Source: a virus
Reading direction: 5' to 3' (one strand)
Virus record (IMG/VR): IMGVR_UViG_3300044638_007692
Coordinates: 1 to 64,000 of that record
DNA: 64,000 nt
Position numbers and translations under genes: made by a program. Shown here piece by piece: positions 43,596-53,725 of the stretch (its first letter is position 1; each line of letters begins with the position of its first letter). The notes beneath the pieces were generated by a model that worked only from the letters and a program-made list of their open reading frames with translations, did no database searches and was not told where the DNA came from.

Positions 43596-45188
43596 CTATA
43601 CCGTGGCTCTTTGGAAGGAGAATTTTCTCTGTGAAGCCATAGGTACGTAGGCTATCAGGTTAGCGCCACCATGCACGCTATGGACATTCGTATAGTCATT
43701 TGTGAGGTCAGTCTTAAAAAGACTAGAAAATGACTTATCTTTGATGAAGTTGATGACCTGTCTTGGGGTCCAGTCTGGGTGCATTTGATATACAAGAGCC
43801 GCTATACCTGCAATTTGAGGAGCTGCCATGGAGGTACCAGACAAAAGTTGCTGCTTAAAAGAGCCATTTAAAAAGTACGGGTAGTTAGAGTTATCGTCAT
43901 TAACTTGGCTCATTGCACTCATAATTCTGGACCCAGCGGCATAAACTGTCACTCCTGGACCAGAATTACTGAAGTTTGACTTTCTGTCTGTTGAAGTTCC
44001 AGTGACTGTTTGGTGGTCAACAGAACCTACAGTAAAAACACTCTCTCGTGCTGTAATACTAGCTCCTGGTGTGCCACCTCTGTGGTATGTAAAAGCGCCA
44101 AAGTCAGTGAGGATGTAGTTGTTGTAATCAAATCCACCTTGAACATCAATTTTTGTAAACTCATTTCCAGCAGCGTTGACAAATAAAATTCCAGCTTCAG
44201 CGCCAGTTCTAATGTCAGCATCAACAGCAGCAACTCTAAATGGATATCTATAAGTAGATGGAGCAACAAGAGCACCAGTGTGACCTTTTGCAGTGTCTAA
44301 TACAGTACCTTCCCAAGCAACACCTCGGTAAACCCCTCCATTTATAGCGTAAAGAGTTTCTGATTCATCTAAGCCAAATGAAAAGGCTTCTAAATCTGCT
44401 CTATGAAATACTCCATACCCCCAGCTATTAACAACAACAGTAGGTCTTCCATTTGTTTTGTTATTGTGCCAACCAATTAACACATCAAAAGCGGTTGCTA
44501 CGTCAAACCCTTCTCCAGGATCACTAGGAGCTCTTAATCCTTCAAGCTTTATAGAATAAATTCTTGCATTTTTTGCCCATCCAAAATTAAGACCAGCAAC
44601 AGTAGCAGCAACGTGAGTTCCATGACCATCATAATCTTGATAGAACCCTGAGGGCATACTTCCAGAAACACCACTGACTGCAAACCAATCTACAAGGTTT
44701 ACTCTACTTGCACCACTACCATCAGAATATAAAAATTCAGGGTGGTTGGCTTGAATACCGCTATCTATAATTACAACGTCAACATTAGAACCATCTAAAA
44801 CATAGTCATAGGTTCCACCTGGGTCTAAAAGACTACTTCCATAAACATTAGATAGCTTTGAATGTCTCAACAATCCCCAGTTAACTTTAGGACCAGTTTG
44901 ATTTGTAGTTTTATCAAAAGTTCCAGTTTGAAAAGCTAACTTTTGTGGTTTAAAAATGCTTAGGTCTTGTACATCGGAAACGCGAGGGTCTTGTCTTAAA
45001 AACTCTGCTTCTCTATCTGTTAGCCAGTATGAAGTGTTTAAAGGGTTTTCTGGCCTATCGTTTGCCACTTCCACGGCTCTAATAGGAATAGTAGTTAGAT
45101 TACTTCCCTCAGTAAGAAGAGCGTCCCACACAGCATCAGTAAGCTCTAGACTTTCTGTAGTAACTGTGTACTCTTTGTATTCACTCAT
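43596..45188 (-). CDS. Subtilisin-family (S8) serine protease
   Basis: A 530-residue protein with a complete catalytic set: Asp 142 in VVIIDSGI, His 189 in DGHGTHVA, oxyanion Asn 342 in NAAGNE, and nucleophile Ser 453 in GTSMAAP. The N-terminal 120 residues have no signal peptide and could be an inhibitory or assembly propeptide. The C-terminal 40 residues are a short basic tail. It sits among fibre genes with 12 bases to the next start, so it is probably a virion or maturation protease, for fibre processing or for attacking host surface proteins; the alternative is an injected or secreted effector. The catalytic residues show it should be active. Confidence 0.93.
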   Translation of the reverse strand: MSEYKEYTVTTESLELTDAVWDALLTEGSNLTTIPIRAVEVANDRPENPLNTSYWLTDREAEFLRQDPRVSDVQDLSIFKPQKLAFQTGTFDKTTNQTGPKVNWGLLRHSKLSNVYGSSLLDPGGTYDYVLDGSNVDVVIIDSGIQANHPEFLYSDGSGASRVNLVDWFAVSGVSGSMPSGFYQDYDGHGTHVAATVAGLNFGWAKNARIYSIKLEGLRAPSDPGEGFDVATAFDVLIGWHNNKTNGRPTVVVNSWGYGVFHRADLEAFSFGLDESETLYAINGGVYRGVAWEGTVLDTAKGHTGALVAPSTYRYPFRVAAVDADIRTGAEAGILFVNAAGNEFTKIDVQGGFDYNNYILTDFGAFTYHRGGTPGASITARESVFTVGSVDHQTVTGTSTDRKSNFSNSGPGVTVYAAGSRIMSAMSQVNDDNSNYPYFLNGSFKQQLLSGTSMAAPQIAGIAALVYQMHPDWTPRQVINFIKDKSFSSLFKTDLTNDYTNVHSVHGGANLIAYVPMASQRKFSFQRATV

Positions 45189-45200
45189 GTACCAGTCCTA

Positions 45201-47594
45201 TTAAATAGCCGAGATATCTTTAATTACGATAGTGTTTCCCATTGCTGGGTGTGACAAACATTGATATCTATATCCACCAGTAAGGTTTTGTCTGATTCTC
45301 CAATAAAGAGTTCCTGAGCTCTTACCTTGAGCATTTGAATCGGTAGAAACAACACCATTAGTGTCTACGTGAATTAAACCTTCACTAAAGTTGTTTCCAT
45401 CTGCTGTTTGGATTGCAAATGGGTGACCAGCATTAGCAAGATTGAAAGCAATAGTAGTTCCAGAGATAGCATAAATTGTTGGGTTATTAGATAATCCGTA
45501 GTGACTTGTAAATCTATAGGCAGTTGTACCTTGATTAACAACTCGTAGCATAGTAATTGCTGGTTCATAAATTTCATCAACAGTTACTGAAGCAGAGGTG
45601 ATGTCATTCAAAGAGCCAAAATTAGTAGTACCTGCAGGTCCAGTAGGTCCAGTAGCACCAGTAGCACCAGTTGGTCCAGTTGGTCCAGTTGAACCGACTG
45701 CTCCTGTAGGACCTGTTACTGCAGGGCCTGTAGGTCCAGTTGAACCGACTGCTCCTGTAGGACCTGTTGGACCACCAGATGGACCTGTAGCACCTGTAGG
45801 TCCTGTAGGTCCTTGACCAGTTCCTTCAATCTCAACCCATTGAGTCCCGTTGTAGTAGTACAACTGAGATCCAATTGGTGCATCACTTACGTAAATAATT
45901 GCACCAGCACTAGCAGTTAAGCTAGATAGAGCAGCAACAGTAGAACTTAAAAGTTTAAATGGTGCGTTAGAGATAACTTCACTCTCTGCATCAAGAGTTA
46001 AAGTTGTTGGAGAACTTACAGTAAATGTTCCAACTCCTGAAGCAGGAGGAAGGATTGTAGGAGTCTCAATCTGAGACACAATAAGTTTTTGTGTAGAAGC
46101 ATCGAAGATGATTCCTTGATTAGTTTTACCACCTTGAATACCTGTTAAATCTTCATAAAGACCAACAAATGTAGTTGAATCTACTGTCTCAACTACTGCA
46201 ACACTAGAGCTGCCTGGTCCTTGAGGACCAACAGGTCCAGTTGCACCTGTAGGTCCTGTTGGGCCACCTGAAGGTCCAGTTGGACCAGTATCACCAGTAG
46301 AACCTGTGGCACCAGTAGCACCTGTAGGACCCACTGGTCCAGCAATTGCTCCAAGATTGACCCATGCAGAACCAGTCCACATGTAAGTATCGCCTGTATC
46401 TAAAGTTACATAAGCGTCATATAAAGTGTTTCCTGATGATGGTAGAGAAGCGAAATCAGCAACACTACCCTTCATAACAATATTTGTTCCAGCAGGTCCA
46501 GTAATTCCTTGTGAACCAGTTGGTCCAGTTGAGCCAGTGGCACCAGTCGGTCCAGTTGCTCCCGTTGGACCAATTGCACCTTGTGAACCAGTTGGTCCTG
46601 GAATAATTGATGGGTCTCCCTGAGGACCTGTAGGTCCTGCACTACCTGCTGGACCTGTCGCACCCGTTGGACCAGTTACATTTGATGGGGCTCCTGTAGG
46701 TCCTGTTGAACCAGTAGGTCCAGTAGCACCATAAATAGGTCCAACATTTGACCATGCACTCCCCGTCCACACATAAACATCTCGTGTGTCAAGAGTTACA
46801 TAAGCATCGTCAGCTGTGTTACCTGTCGAAGGTAGTGCCGCAAAGTTGGCTACTCCACCTAATAAATTAACACTAGTTGCTTGCGGACCAGCTACACCTT
46901 GTGGACCAGTAGGACCTGTTGGTCCTTGATTACCACCTAAACCAACAGGACCAGTAGCACCCGTAGGGCCAACTGCACCTGTAGGTCCTGTTGGGCCACC
47001 TGAAGGTCCAGTTGGACCTGTAGCGCCAGCGGCTCCAGTTGGACCAGTTGGTCCAGAAGTTACACCAGTACCTACAATTTCCCAGCCGTTTGTAGTCTTC
47101 TGCTCTAGAGCACCTGCACCACCATTTAGTTCTGTATTAAATCGAACATAACCAACTTCAGCAGTAGAGCGACGCTCTGCTGTTGTTCCAATGTCAATAT
47201 AAACAGTGTTATACAAACCTCTAATTTCTTTATTAGTAAAAGTTTGTACGAGGTTTTCAGGAAGAGCAGAGTCTTCTTGAGCGATACCTACACAGCTAAA
47301 TGAAGCATTTGATGTACTAGAACGTACCCAAAGTGTGTCGCCTGGATTGACAGCAAATCTAAAAGTTTCAAAAGAAGAGCCAACAGGTACATCTAAGTTA
47401 AAAGCAATGTACGCAAAGTTAAGAGCGATTACAGCATTAGCTGGTGCAATCCAAATACTTACTTTACATGCTGGTACTGCTACTACACCTTTATTGGCAA
47501 TAATTACTGAAACAAGGTGCGCTTCAGAAAATGTAGCAAGAACAGTATCAGTATTACCCGTTGGGTTCTGAATCCCAAGTCGCTGAATTGGCAT
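45201..47594 (-). CDS. Collagen-like fibre with cupredoxin-like C-terminal domain
   Basis: A 797-residue fibre. The N-terminal 125 residues share the base domain of the fibre at 41959-43545. Blocks of Gly-Pro-Thr triplets alternate with two copies of a module carrying [20 protein letters not shown] or its close match (about residues 245-285 and 390-430), followed by a beta domain near 500-585. The last 110 residues are different: a beta-sandwich with GHPF (His 724) and CLSHPAM (Cys 779, His 782, Met 785). This is the amicyanin type of blue-copper ligand loop, C-x2-H-x2-M, with the upstream His at the right place. I see a complete type 1 copper site; copper binding itself is not proven. Confidence 0.87.
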   Translation of the reverse strand: MPIQRLGIQNPTGNTDTVLATFSEAHLVSVIIANKGVVAVPACKVSIWIAPANAVIALNFAYIAFNLDVPVGSSFETFRFAVNPGDTLWVRSSTSNASFSCVGIAQEDSALPENLVQTFTNKEIRGLYNTVYIDIGTTAERRSTAEVGYVRFNTELNGGAGALEQKTTNGWEIVGTGVTSGPTGPTGAAGATGPTGPSGGPTGPTGAVGPTGATGPVGLGGNQGPTGPTGPQGVAGPQATSVNLLGGVANFAALPSTGNTADDAYVTLDTRDVYVWTGSAWSNVGPIYGATGPTGSTGPTGAPSNVTGPTGATGPAGSAGPTGPQGDPSIIPGPTGSQGAIGPTGATGPTGATGSTGPTGSQGITGPAGTNIVMKGSVADFASLPSSGNTLYDAYVTLDTGDTYMWTGSAWVNLGAIAGPVGPTGATGATGSTGDTGPTGPSGGPTGPTGATGPVGPQGPGSSSVAVVETVDSTTFVGLYEDLTGIQGGKTNQGIIFDASTQKLIVSQIETPTILPPASGVGTFTVSSPTTLTLDAESEVISNAPFKLLSSTVAALSSLTASAGAIIYVSDAPIGSQLYYYNGTQWVEIEGTGQGPTGPTGATGPSGGPTGPTGAVGSTGPTGPAVTGPTGAVGSTGPTGPTGATGATGPTGPAGTTNFGSLNDITSASVTVDEIYEPAITMLRVVNQGTTAYRFTSHYGLSNNPTIYAISGTTIAFNLANAGHPFAIQTADGNNFSEGLIHVDTNGVVSTDSNAQGKSSGTLYWRIRQNLTGGYRYQCLSHPAMGNTIVIKDISAI

Positions 47595-47603
47595 GTGTCT
47601 CTC

Positions 47604-50600
47604 CTACGCCTGAGCTTCTGCCCATGACATCTTCGCTGAGGTTAGTGTAGCGTTACCAGTCAATCTAGATACTGCAATTGTCAAGATGTCTGGACCATCT
47701 GGGAAAATTGAGTCTCCACCAAGAATAGAGTTTGACAACTCAAACAGGCTTGAAACATCTACCACAGTGGTGTCTTCAGCACCGCTAGCACCACCAGCAG
47801 CACGGAAGTTGTAAACCTGAACTCCACCAGACACTGTGTCCTGAGCTGTGTGCTCAACAATCTGAGTCAAGGAAGGTGTATCTACACCCACGAAGTTTAG
47901 GTTGTTTAGACGTGGATTTAGAAGAACCTTACAGTCAACCAACTGTGTCGTAGACACACCAATTTCCTGCAAACGTAGCTGCATTCGGTTGATAACGTCT
48001 CGGTCACCAAGCTTACCTGTCAAACCTTCAGATACTGAAGGAGAGAGGCGAATTGATAACAATGGCTGGTAGTTAGGACCAGATGTGTTGTTCAATGAGC
48101 CATTTGGATATAAGAAGTAAGTGTACTGGGTGTTTCCTTGGGTAGTGAAGTTAATGACCTCAGAGATGATGATAGCTGGATCATTTAGTGCAGTCACAGG
48201 TGTTGAAACGTTGGTTGCCTGATATGTGAATGTAGTTGAGTTAGTAACTGTCACATAGAACGGACCATTTGGCACACGGGTTGAGCCGTATACACCGACA
48301 TACATACCAGTACTCAAGTTGTGTGGTTGTGTGGTTACGATAGTTACAGTCGTACCAGTTTGAGCACTAGTAATTGTCTGAGGATTGATTGCATATGAAG
48401 TTCCACGGCTAATTGTTACGTTAGGTGGGGTCAAGTGAATCAAGTTAGGTGAATTGACCAGAACTCCATACAACGCATCGTTAGTCAGGTTAGCTCTTGT
48501 GTTAGAACCAACAATCTGAGTTGCTGGGTTCAAAAGGTTATTACCTGGGAATCCGTTAGTAGCAATTGACTGGAACTGTAGCAAATCACCAGTTGCAAAA
48601 CCGTGACTCTGTACAGTAAACAAGTCAGTTGTTAGGTTGATACCAGATGAAGCAAATGACTTAGCGGTTGTTCCAGTTACCTGCAGAGTCTGGCTTGAAC
48701 CAGTGAAGAGGTACGCGTTGTCATCATCGAAACGACCATCCATGATGACCGAAGTACCCCAGTGGAAGAGGTAAGGAATATAAGTTGGGTTCTCGTAAGT
48801 TACAACTTCATAACGAGCTGGCAAGTTACCTGAACGGAAGTATGACTCGAACAAGTTGTTGTTGTGGACAAACTCGTGAACGTACTGTACTTGACCGTCT
48901 GTAGTCTTGAAACCGAAGCGAATCTTACCTGCACCGTACCAAGAGTAGTCAATGTAAGCCATCTGAATACGAGAAATATCTAAGTTATATCCTGTAGGAC
49001 CAGAACCATCGCAAACGTCGATGTTCCACTGGCTTTGAGGAACTCGGGTATCTACAGTCTTTGTCATAACAATACCTGACTTAGCAGGTACAAATGAGTG
49101 GACTGTGGTTGTTCCTGTAGTAGACAAATCTACGTTAATTTCAGAATCTGGGTCAGCAACAAGTTTAAAGGTGTTGTTGTTAATCAAATCAACATAGTAT
49201 GTACGACCGTTAATCATTCCACCAATAGGCTCGCCGTCAATGGAGTTGTAGATAACTGGTAAACGATCAGCAAAACCATGACCAATAATTGTAAAGATGT
49301 CAGTGGTTGTATTGACTTGAGTCTGAGGATTGAATTCCTTCTCTGTTCCAGAAGAACCCTTATACTCAGGACGAATCGACATACGTGTATCTGACTCAAT
49401 CTCTGTAATTCTATAAGACTGACCACGCATAACAATAAAGTCACCAACTTCAACCTGAGCTTGGAACGCTGTGTTTGTTCCAAAGATAAGCTCTGAGCCT
49501 TGTAGAGCAGCTGCTGTACCTGCTAGCTGCTGAGTAGATGAACGACGTACGGCGTAGATAGCTTCACCATCGAACTCGAAGTATGCACCGTTCTGGAAGT
49601 CGAACATACCTTCACGGACAGCACCGTTTGACCACTCACGAACATAGAACTGAGGGAATCCGTAAGCACGGTTTTCAATAATCGGTTGTGTAGAAGTAAA
49701 TCGGAATGTTGTTAGGTCAACAACTGTTACTTGGAACTCTCCGTTGTAAACAGTGCTTGTATTTCCATAAGAATCTTCTGCACCATTTACTACAATAAAG
49801 AGACCAGAAACAAGTCCGTGAGGGCGACGAGTCTTACATTCAACTGTAAGTGAGCTGAACTGTCTCATACTCTCAAGGTCAATTGAAGGCTGGAAGTTAA
49901 CACCGCAAGAAGACTGAATACCCTTACCTGATTGGTAACGGAAGTACTTACGAGTCTGACGAACAATCTGACCAAACGATGTCTTAGCACCTACTGACAT
50001 CTCAACGCCACCATCGAATGGACGGTGTAGTGAGTAGCCCTGAGGACGTACATAGACGAATGTTGGATATGAGTAAGAAACAGCGCTATATGCGTTTGCA
50101 TACGGACGGTCCACTGTAATCTGAGTATCTCCACCAATCGCGGTGATACGACGAATGATTGGACCTACTGGAACAGTGTTTGTAAGAGTGAACCCTGTAC
50201 CAGTACCTTGTGTACTGAAGTCAAGAGCCTGAAGGTTATTTTGAGCATCGTTCAATGTAGTGTGCAGAGTAATTTCTGTGTTAGAAACTGCACGAACATA
50301 GTAGTAGTAACCATCAACTAGAGGTGTTGGTGGTACACCACCATTTGCTGCAAACTTAACAACATCACCAGTGACAAAATTGTGAGTGTCAACAATTCTG
50401 TTGTTAGTTGTATTCACATCAGCATCAGCAAATGTTTTTACTGTGCTAGATATAGAGAAATTACTTCCAGTACCAACTGTTGTGAGGTCAATAACGTTTG
50501 TATTGTTAGTAGCATCAGTTGATGTTGGGTGAAGAGTCATAGTAGACCCAGCGCTAACTGCTCTTACAAAGTAGGTAGCTCCTTCTACTAGAGGAGCTGG

Positions 50601-53600
50601 CGCAGTTCCACCACCAGCAGAGAACACAACTTGTGTTCCTGTAGTGAAGGTGTTGCTCTTTGTAATCAAGTTTGTAGCTGTGTTTACATCTGCAGCAGCA
50701 AAAACCATAGTTCCATGCTGCTTAGTTACGTTAGGTGGGAATAGACGGAAACGGTCTCCCACTTTTAGAATCTTCGAGAACGCAGTACCAGAACCGTTAA
50801 CAAGAACAGAACCAGATGAAACAGATACGGTTCCTGAACCAGTTACGTTACCGTTGATTTGGTCAGTAATAAGCTTGTGACCAACACCAGTACCGTGGTC
50901 GCTGATGTTAAGAGTAATACCAGCTGCAGCATTTTCTGCTGAAGTTGCTAGACGTAGATAGTCACGGTTGATTGCAACAACATAATAATCAGTGTTGTTT
51001 GTCAAACCAGCAATATCAGTTGCAGCATCTCCTTGCTCATATGTGACTTTTGTTCCAGTTGTAAAACCGTGAGAAGGAATAAAGAAAGTATTTAGCTCAA
51101 GGTCGATTGTGCCTCTTGGGTTAAACACCTTTGTAATAATTGGAACGTTACCTGCTGCCTCGACAGTAAATGTCTGAGGAGAAGGTGTAGAAGTGATGGT
51201 GTAAATACCATCTGGAGTCTTTGACAAAGAACGTAAAGTATGACGTCCAACACCTGCTGGGCTCGCTGTTAGATCAACAGCTGTACCTGCATCAGCATTT
51301 TCTGGAGTTGTAGCAAGTTTGATGTTATCTCCATCTACGAAAATTACGTAGTATGGAGTAGCAGTAGTCAAACCATTGACAACTGTCTGACCCTTTGAGT
51401 CATATTCAACAAGCTCTCCCTGCAAGAATCCGTGACTTGGAAGAGTGATTGTGTCAGTTGTGTAATCAAGCGATGTAATAAACAGCGAATGAGTACCAGT
51501 TGCTGGCCATGGATCTTGGTTAGTGATATTTGCAATAATGCTTAATGCTTTGTTTGTAGCAAGGCGCACAATGCTGTTGTCAACTTTAACAATGTAATAG
51601 GTGTTGTTATCAGTCAAACCTGGGATGACAACGTTTCCAGAACCACCCTTTGAATAGCGGATTGCTTGACCAGATACAAGGCCGTGGTTAGGAATGTAGA
51701 GAGTATCTTCAAGAGCGTTAACAGTCAAGAAGATAAAGCTGTGACCAGTACCAGTACCAGTATTAGTGAAATTAATGTAAGTAGGAGAGTTCAAAGAAGA
51801 CTTCAACCTAATTTGGTTAGCATTGATAACTTCAGATACATAGTATGTAGCTTGATCAATAAGAGGAACGATAGCTGTTCCATCACCAACGTTGTAACGT
51901 AGAGGTTGGTCTACTAAGAATCCGTGGTTATTAATAGTCAAAGTGTCAGTAGCTGTGTTTACAACAACACGACTCAACTTAGCAGTTGTTGCGACTTCTC
52001 GAGAAGATGGAGCAGTTAAGTTAATATTTGTAAACGATGGTGCAGGAGTAGTGCTCAATCGGTAGCTAAACGCACTGACTGTGTTTATGTAATAAATTGA
52101 TCCATTTGTTATTCCAACTGGAGGAACTCCATTGAAATTTACTTGAACTGCTTCACCATTTGTAAGAGTGTGTGGAGCAGCACTATGAATTTGATCATTT
52201 TGAATGTCTAAGCTGATTGGCACAAAAGCGTGGTATGAAGAACCAGCTGGTGCAATGGCAATTGCATTTGTACCGTTTTCTGCATCCTGTGCTGTTGGGT
52301 GAATACTGTTACCAGTTGTAAAGCTAGAAACTAGTGATACTGTAACTTGACCTTCACCTGTGTTATATGTAGAAAGGTTTGAAATTGGAGAACCATTAAA
52401 TGTGTTTGCTCCGTCAAAGATACCTGTAGAAGTTCCAACATTTGTAGCAGTAGCTACGATGAATGAGCCACCACCACCACCAGACTGGTTGGCTGTTGTA
52501 GAACGAGCACCGCCACCACCAGAGTAGCCACCGCCACCACCAGACTGACCTACACGGTTGCCGTCAGATTGACCACCGCCACCAAAACCACCATAACCAC
52601 CAGTACGAATGTTAGTTCCCATGGTTAGACCGTCTAGGAATGAACCACCACCAAATGTTGGTTCTGAGCCAAAGCTACCGTTCTGTCCGCGAGAGAAGAA
52701 ACCTCCACCAGCAGCAGAGTAACCAAGAGGGCTTTGCGCACGACCACCAAAACCAACACTACCGCCAGCTTGCTGACCATTGGTAGATGTACCACCAAGT
52801 CTTGTAAGAACACCATCTCGTCCAGCACCAGAGTTTGATTCAGCAGAACCACCACCAGCGACAAACAAAGGCTCGTTACCAGTTTTACGAACAACGAATG
52901 TTCCACCACCAGAGCCACCCCATGTAGCACTTCCACCTTGCTCACCACGTTGACCAACGGCGATTGTAATAACTTCACCTTTAGTTAAAGCAATACGTCC
53001 TTCAACAACAGCTCCGCGGCCTACACCACCAGATCCGTTACCATCAAAACCAGAAGCACCACGAACGTTAAAGCTGTAAATACCAGATACAGGAACTGTC
53101 CAGTCTTGATAACCGACAAATGAACCCTGAGAAATATATTGATCGTCCCAAGTTGTATTATAAAAGTTACGCATTTCTGTTTGAGTAGGTCCAACACGAC
53201 CAGTCTTTCCACAGGTTGTAAAGGTGTGGCTAGTAAAGGCATAAAGTGCCTGTGAACCAGCAAACTCAGAAATTGATACGTTCTTTAAGAAGTATGTATC
53301 TCCACTAGTCAAGCCAACTAAAGGAGTTCCGTTTGTGTAATACTTCACTGCTTGATTTGTTGGTGTTGATGCGTCAATATTTAGCTTATTTGCGTAAACA
53401 ATTGGAGTATTAAACTTAATTGAACCAGCTGCGCTATCAGTAAGATTGAGTGCTGAGCCATTAAAAGTTGCACTAAATTGTAGTTTTTTTGGTTGAGTTG
53501 TAGTTACATAAACAAGACCATTCTCGGTAAATCCTGTAACTGACCCAACACCAGATGTATACAAAAATGCTACTCCAGGAGCTAGGGCAGCTGGGATAAC

Positions 53601-53708
53601 GTTCGGGGCTGTATTCTTAAAGTAGATGAAATCTTCATCAAGATTCACGTTTACTCTAGAAAAAGAGTGAGTACCAACAGCACCAGCAGCTGTTACGTTA
53701 ATTGGCAT
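47604..53708 (-). CDS. Giant glycine-rich fibre or adhesin protein (2034 aa)
   Basis: A 2034-residue protein starting at ATG 53708 with AGAGGATAAT upstream. The N-terminal 190 residues are beta-rich; then a glycine-rich domain follows (nt about 52460-53070 on the minus strand), opening with DWTVPVSGIYSFNVRGASG and continuing in runs such as GGGGGYSGGGGA. This is the pattern of ALK/LTK-type and phage adhesin domains built of polyglycine helices. About eight degenerate modules of roughly 75 residues follow (HGFxTGxxVxYxxGxGxxxxGLTNxTxYYV), then a long beta-rich C-terminal region (about 1250-2034) without recognised family. It is probably the main adhesin or its base. No signal or membrane segment is seen. 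Confidence 0.85.
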   Translation of the reverse strand: MPINVTAAGAVGTHSFSRVNVNLDEDFIYFKNTAPNVIPAALAPGVAFLYTSGVGSVTGFTENGLVYVTTTQPKKLQFSATFNGSALNLTDSAAGSIKFNTPIVYANKLNIDASTPTNQAVKYYTNGTPLVGLTSGDTYFLKNVSISEFAGSQALYAFTSHTFTTCGKTGRVGPTQTEMRNFYNTTWDDQYISQGSFVGYQDWTVPVSGIYSFNVRGASGFDGNGSGGVGRGAVVEGRIALTKGEVITIAVGQRGEQGGSATWGGSGGGTFVVRKTGNEPLFVAGGGSAESNSGAGRDGVLTRLGGTSTNGQQAGGSVGFGGRAQSPLGYSAAGGGFFSRGQNGSFGSEPTFGGGSFLDGLTMGTNIRTGGYGGFGGGGQSDGNRVGQSGGGGGYSGGGGARSTTANQSGGGGGSFIVATATNVGTSTGIFDGANTFNGSPISNLSTYNTGEGQVTVSLVSSFTTGNSIHPTAQDAENGTNAIAIAPAGSSYHAFVPISLDIQNDQIHSAAPHTLTNGEAVQVNFNGVPPVGITNGSIYYINTVSAFSYRLSTTPAPSFTNINLTAPSSREVATTAKLSRVVVNTATDTLTINNHGFLVDQPLRYNVGDGTAIVPLIDQATYYVSEVINANQIRLKSSLNSPTYINFTNTGTGTGHSFIFLTVNALEDTLYIPNHGLVSGQAIRYSKGGSGNVVIPGLTDNNTYYIVKVDNSIVRLATNKALSIIANITNQDPWPATGTHSLFITSLDYTTDTITLPSHGFLQGELVEYDSKGQTVVNGLTTATPYYVIFVDGDNIKLATTPENADAGTAVDLTASPAGVGRHTLRSLSKTPDGIYTITSTPSPQTFTVEAAGNVPIITKVFNPRGTIDLELNTFFIPSHGFTTGTKVTYEQGDAATDIAGLTNNTDYYVVAINRDYLRLATSAENAAAGITLNISDHGTGVGHKLITDQINGNVTGSGTVSVSSGSVLVNGSGTAFSKILKVGDRFRLFPPNVTKQHGTMVFAAADVNTATNLITKSNTFTTGTQVVFSAGGGTAPAPLVEGATYFVRAVSAGSTMTLHPTSTDATNNTNVIDLTTVGTGSNFSISSTVKTFADADVNTTNNRIVDTHNFVTGDVVKFAANGGVPPTPLVDGYYYYVRAVSNTEITLHTTLNDAQNNLQALDFSTQGTGTGFTLTNTVPVGPIIRRITAIGGDTQITVDRPYANAYSAVSYSYPTFVYVRPQGYSLHRPFDGGVEMSVGAKTSFGQIVRQTRKYFRYQSGKGIQSSCGVNFQPSIDLESMRQFSSLTVECKTRRPHGLVSGLFIVVNGAEDSYGNTSTVYNGEFQVTVVDLTTFRFTSTQPIIENRAYGFPQFYVREWSNGAVREGMFDFQNGAYFEFDGEAIYAVRRSSTQQLAGTAAALQGSELIFGTNTAFQAQVEVGDFIVMRGQSYRITEIESDTRMSIRPEYKGSSGTEKEFNPQTQVNTTTDIFTIIGHGFADRLPVIYNSIDGEPIGGMINGRTYYVDLINNNTFKLVADPDSEINVDLSTTGTTTVHSFVPAKSGIVMTKTVDTRVPQSQWNIDVCDGSGPTGYNLDISRIQMAYIDYSWYGAGKIRFGFKTTDGQVQYVHEFVHNNNLFESYFRSGNLPARYEVVTYENPTYIPYLFHWGTSVIMDGRFDDDNAYLFTGSSQTLQVTGTTAKSFASSGINLTTDLFTVQSHGFATGDLLQFQSIATNGFPGNNLLNPATQIVGSNTRANLTNDALYGVLVNSPNLIHLTPPNVTISRGTSYAINPQTITSAQTGTTVTIVTTQPHNLSTGMYVGVYGSTRVPNGPFYVTVTNSTTFTYQATNVSTPVTALNDPAIIISEVINFTTQGNTQYTYFLYPNGSLNNTSGPNYQPLLSIRLSPSVSEGLTGKLGDRDVINRMQLRLQEIGVSTTQLVDCKVLLNPRLNNLNFVGVDTPSLTQIVEHTAQDTVSGGVQVYNFRAAGGASGAEDTTVVDVSSLFELSNSILGGDSIFPDGPDILTIAVSRLTGNATLTSAKMSWAEAQA

Positions 53709-53725
53709 TTATATTATCCTCTTTC

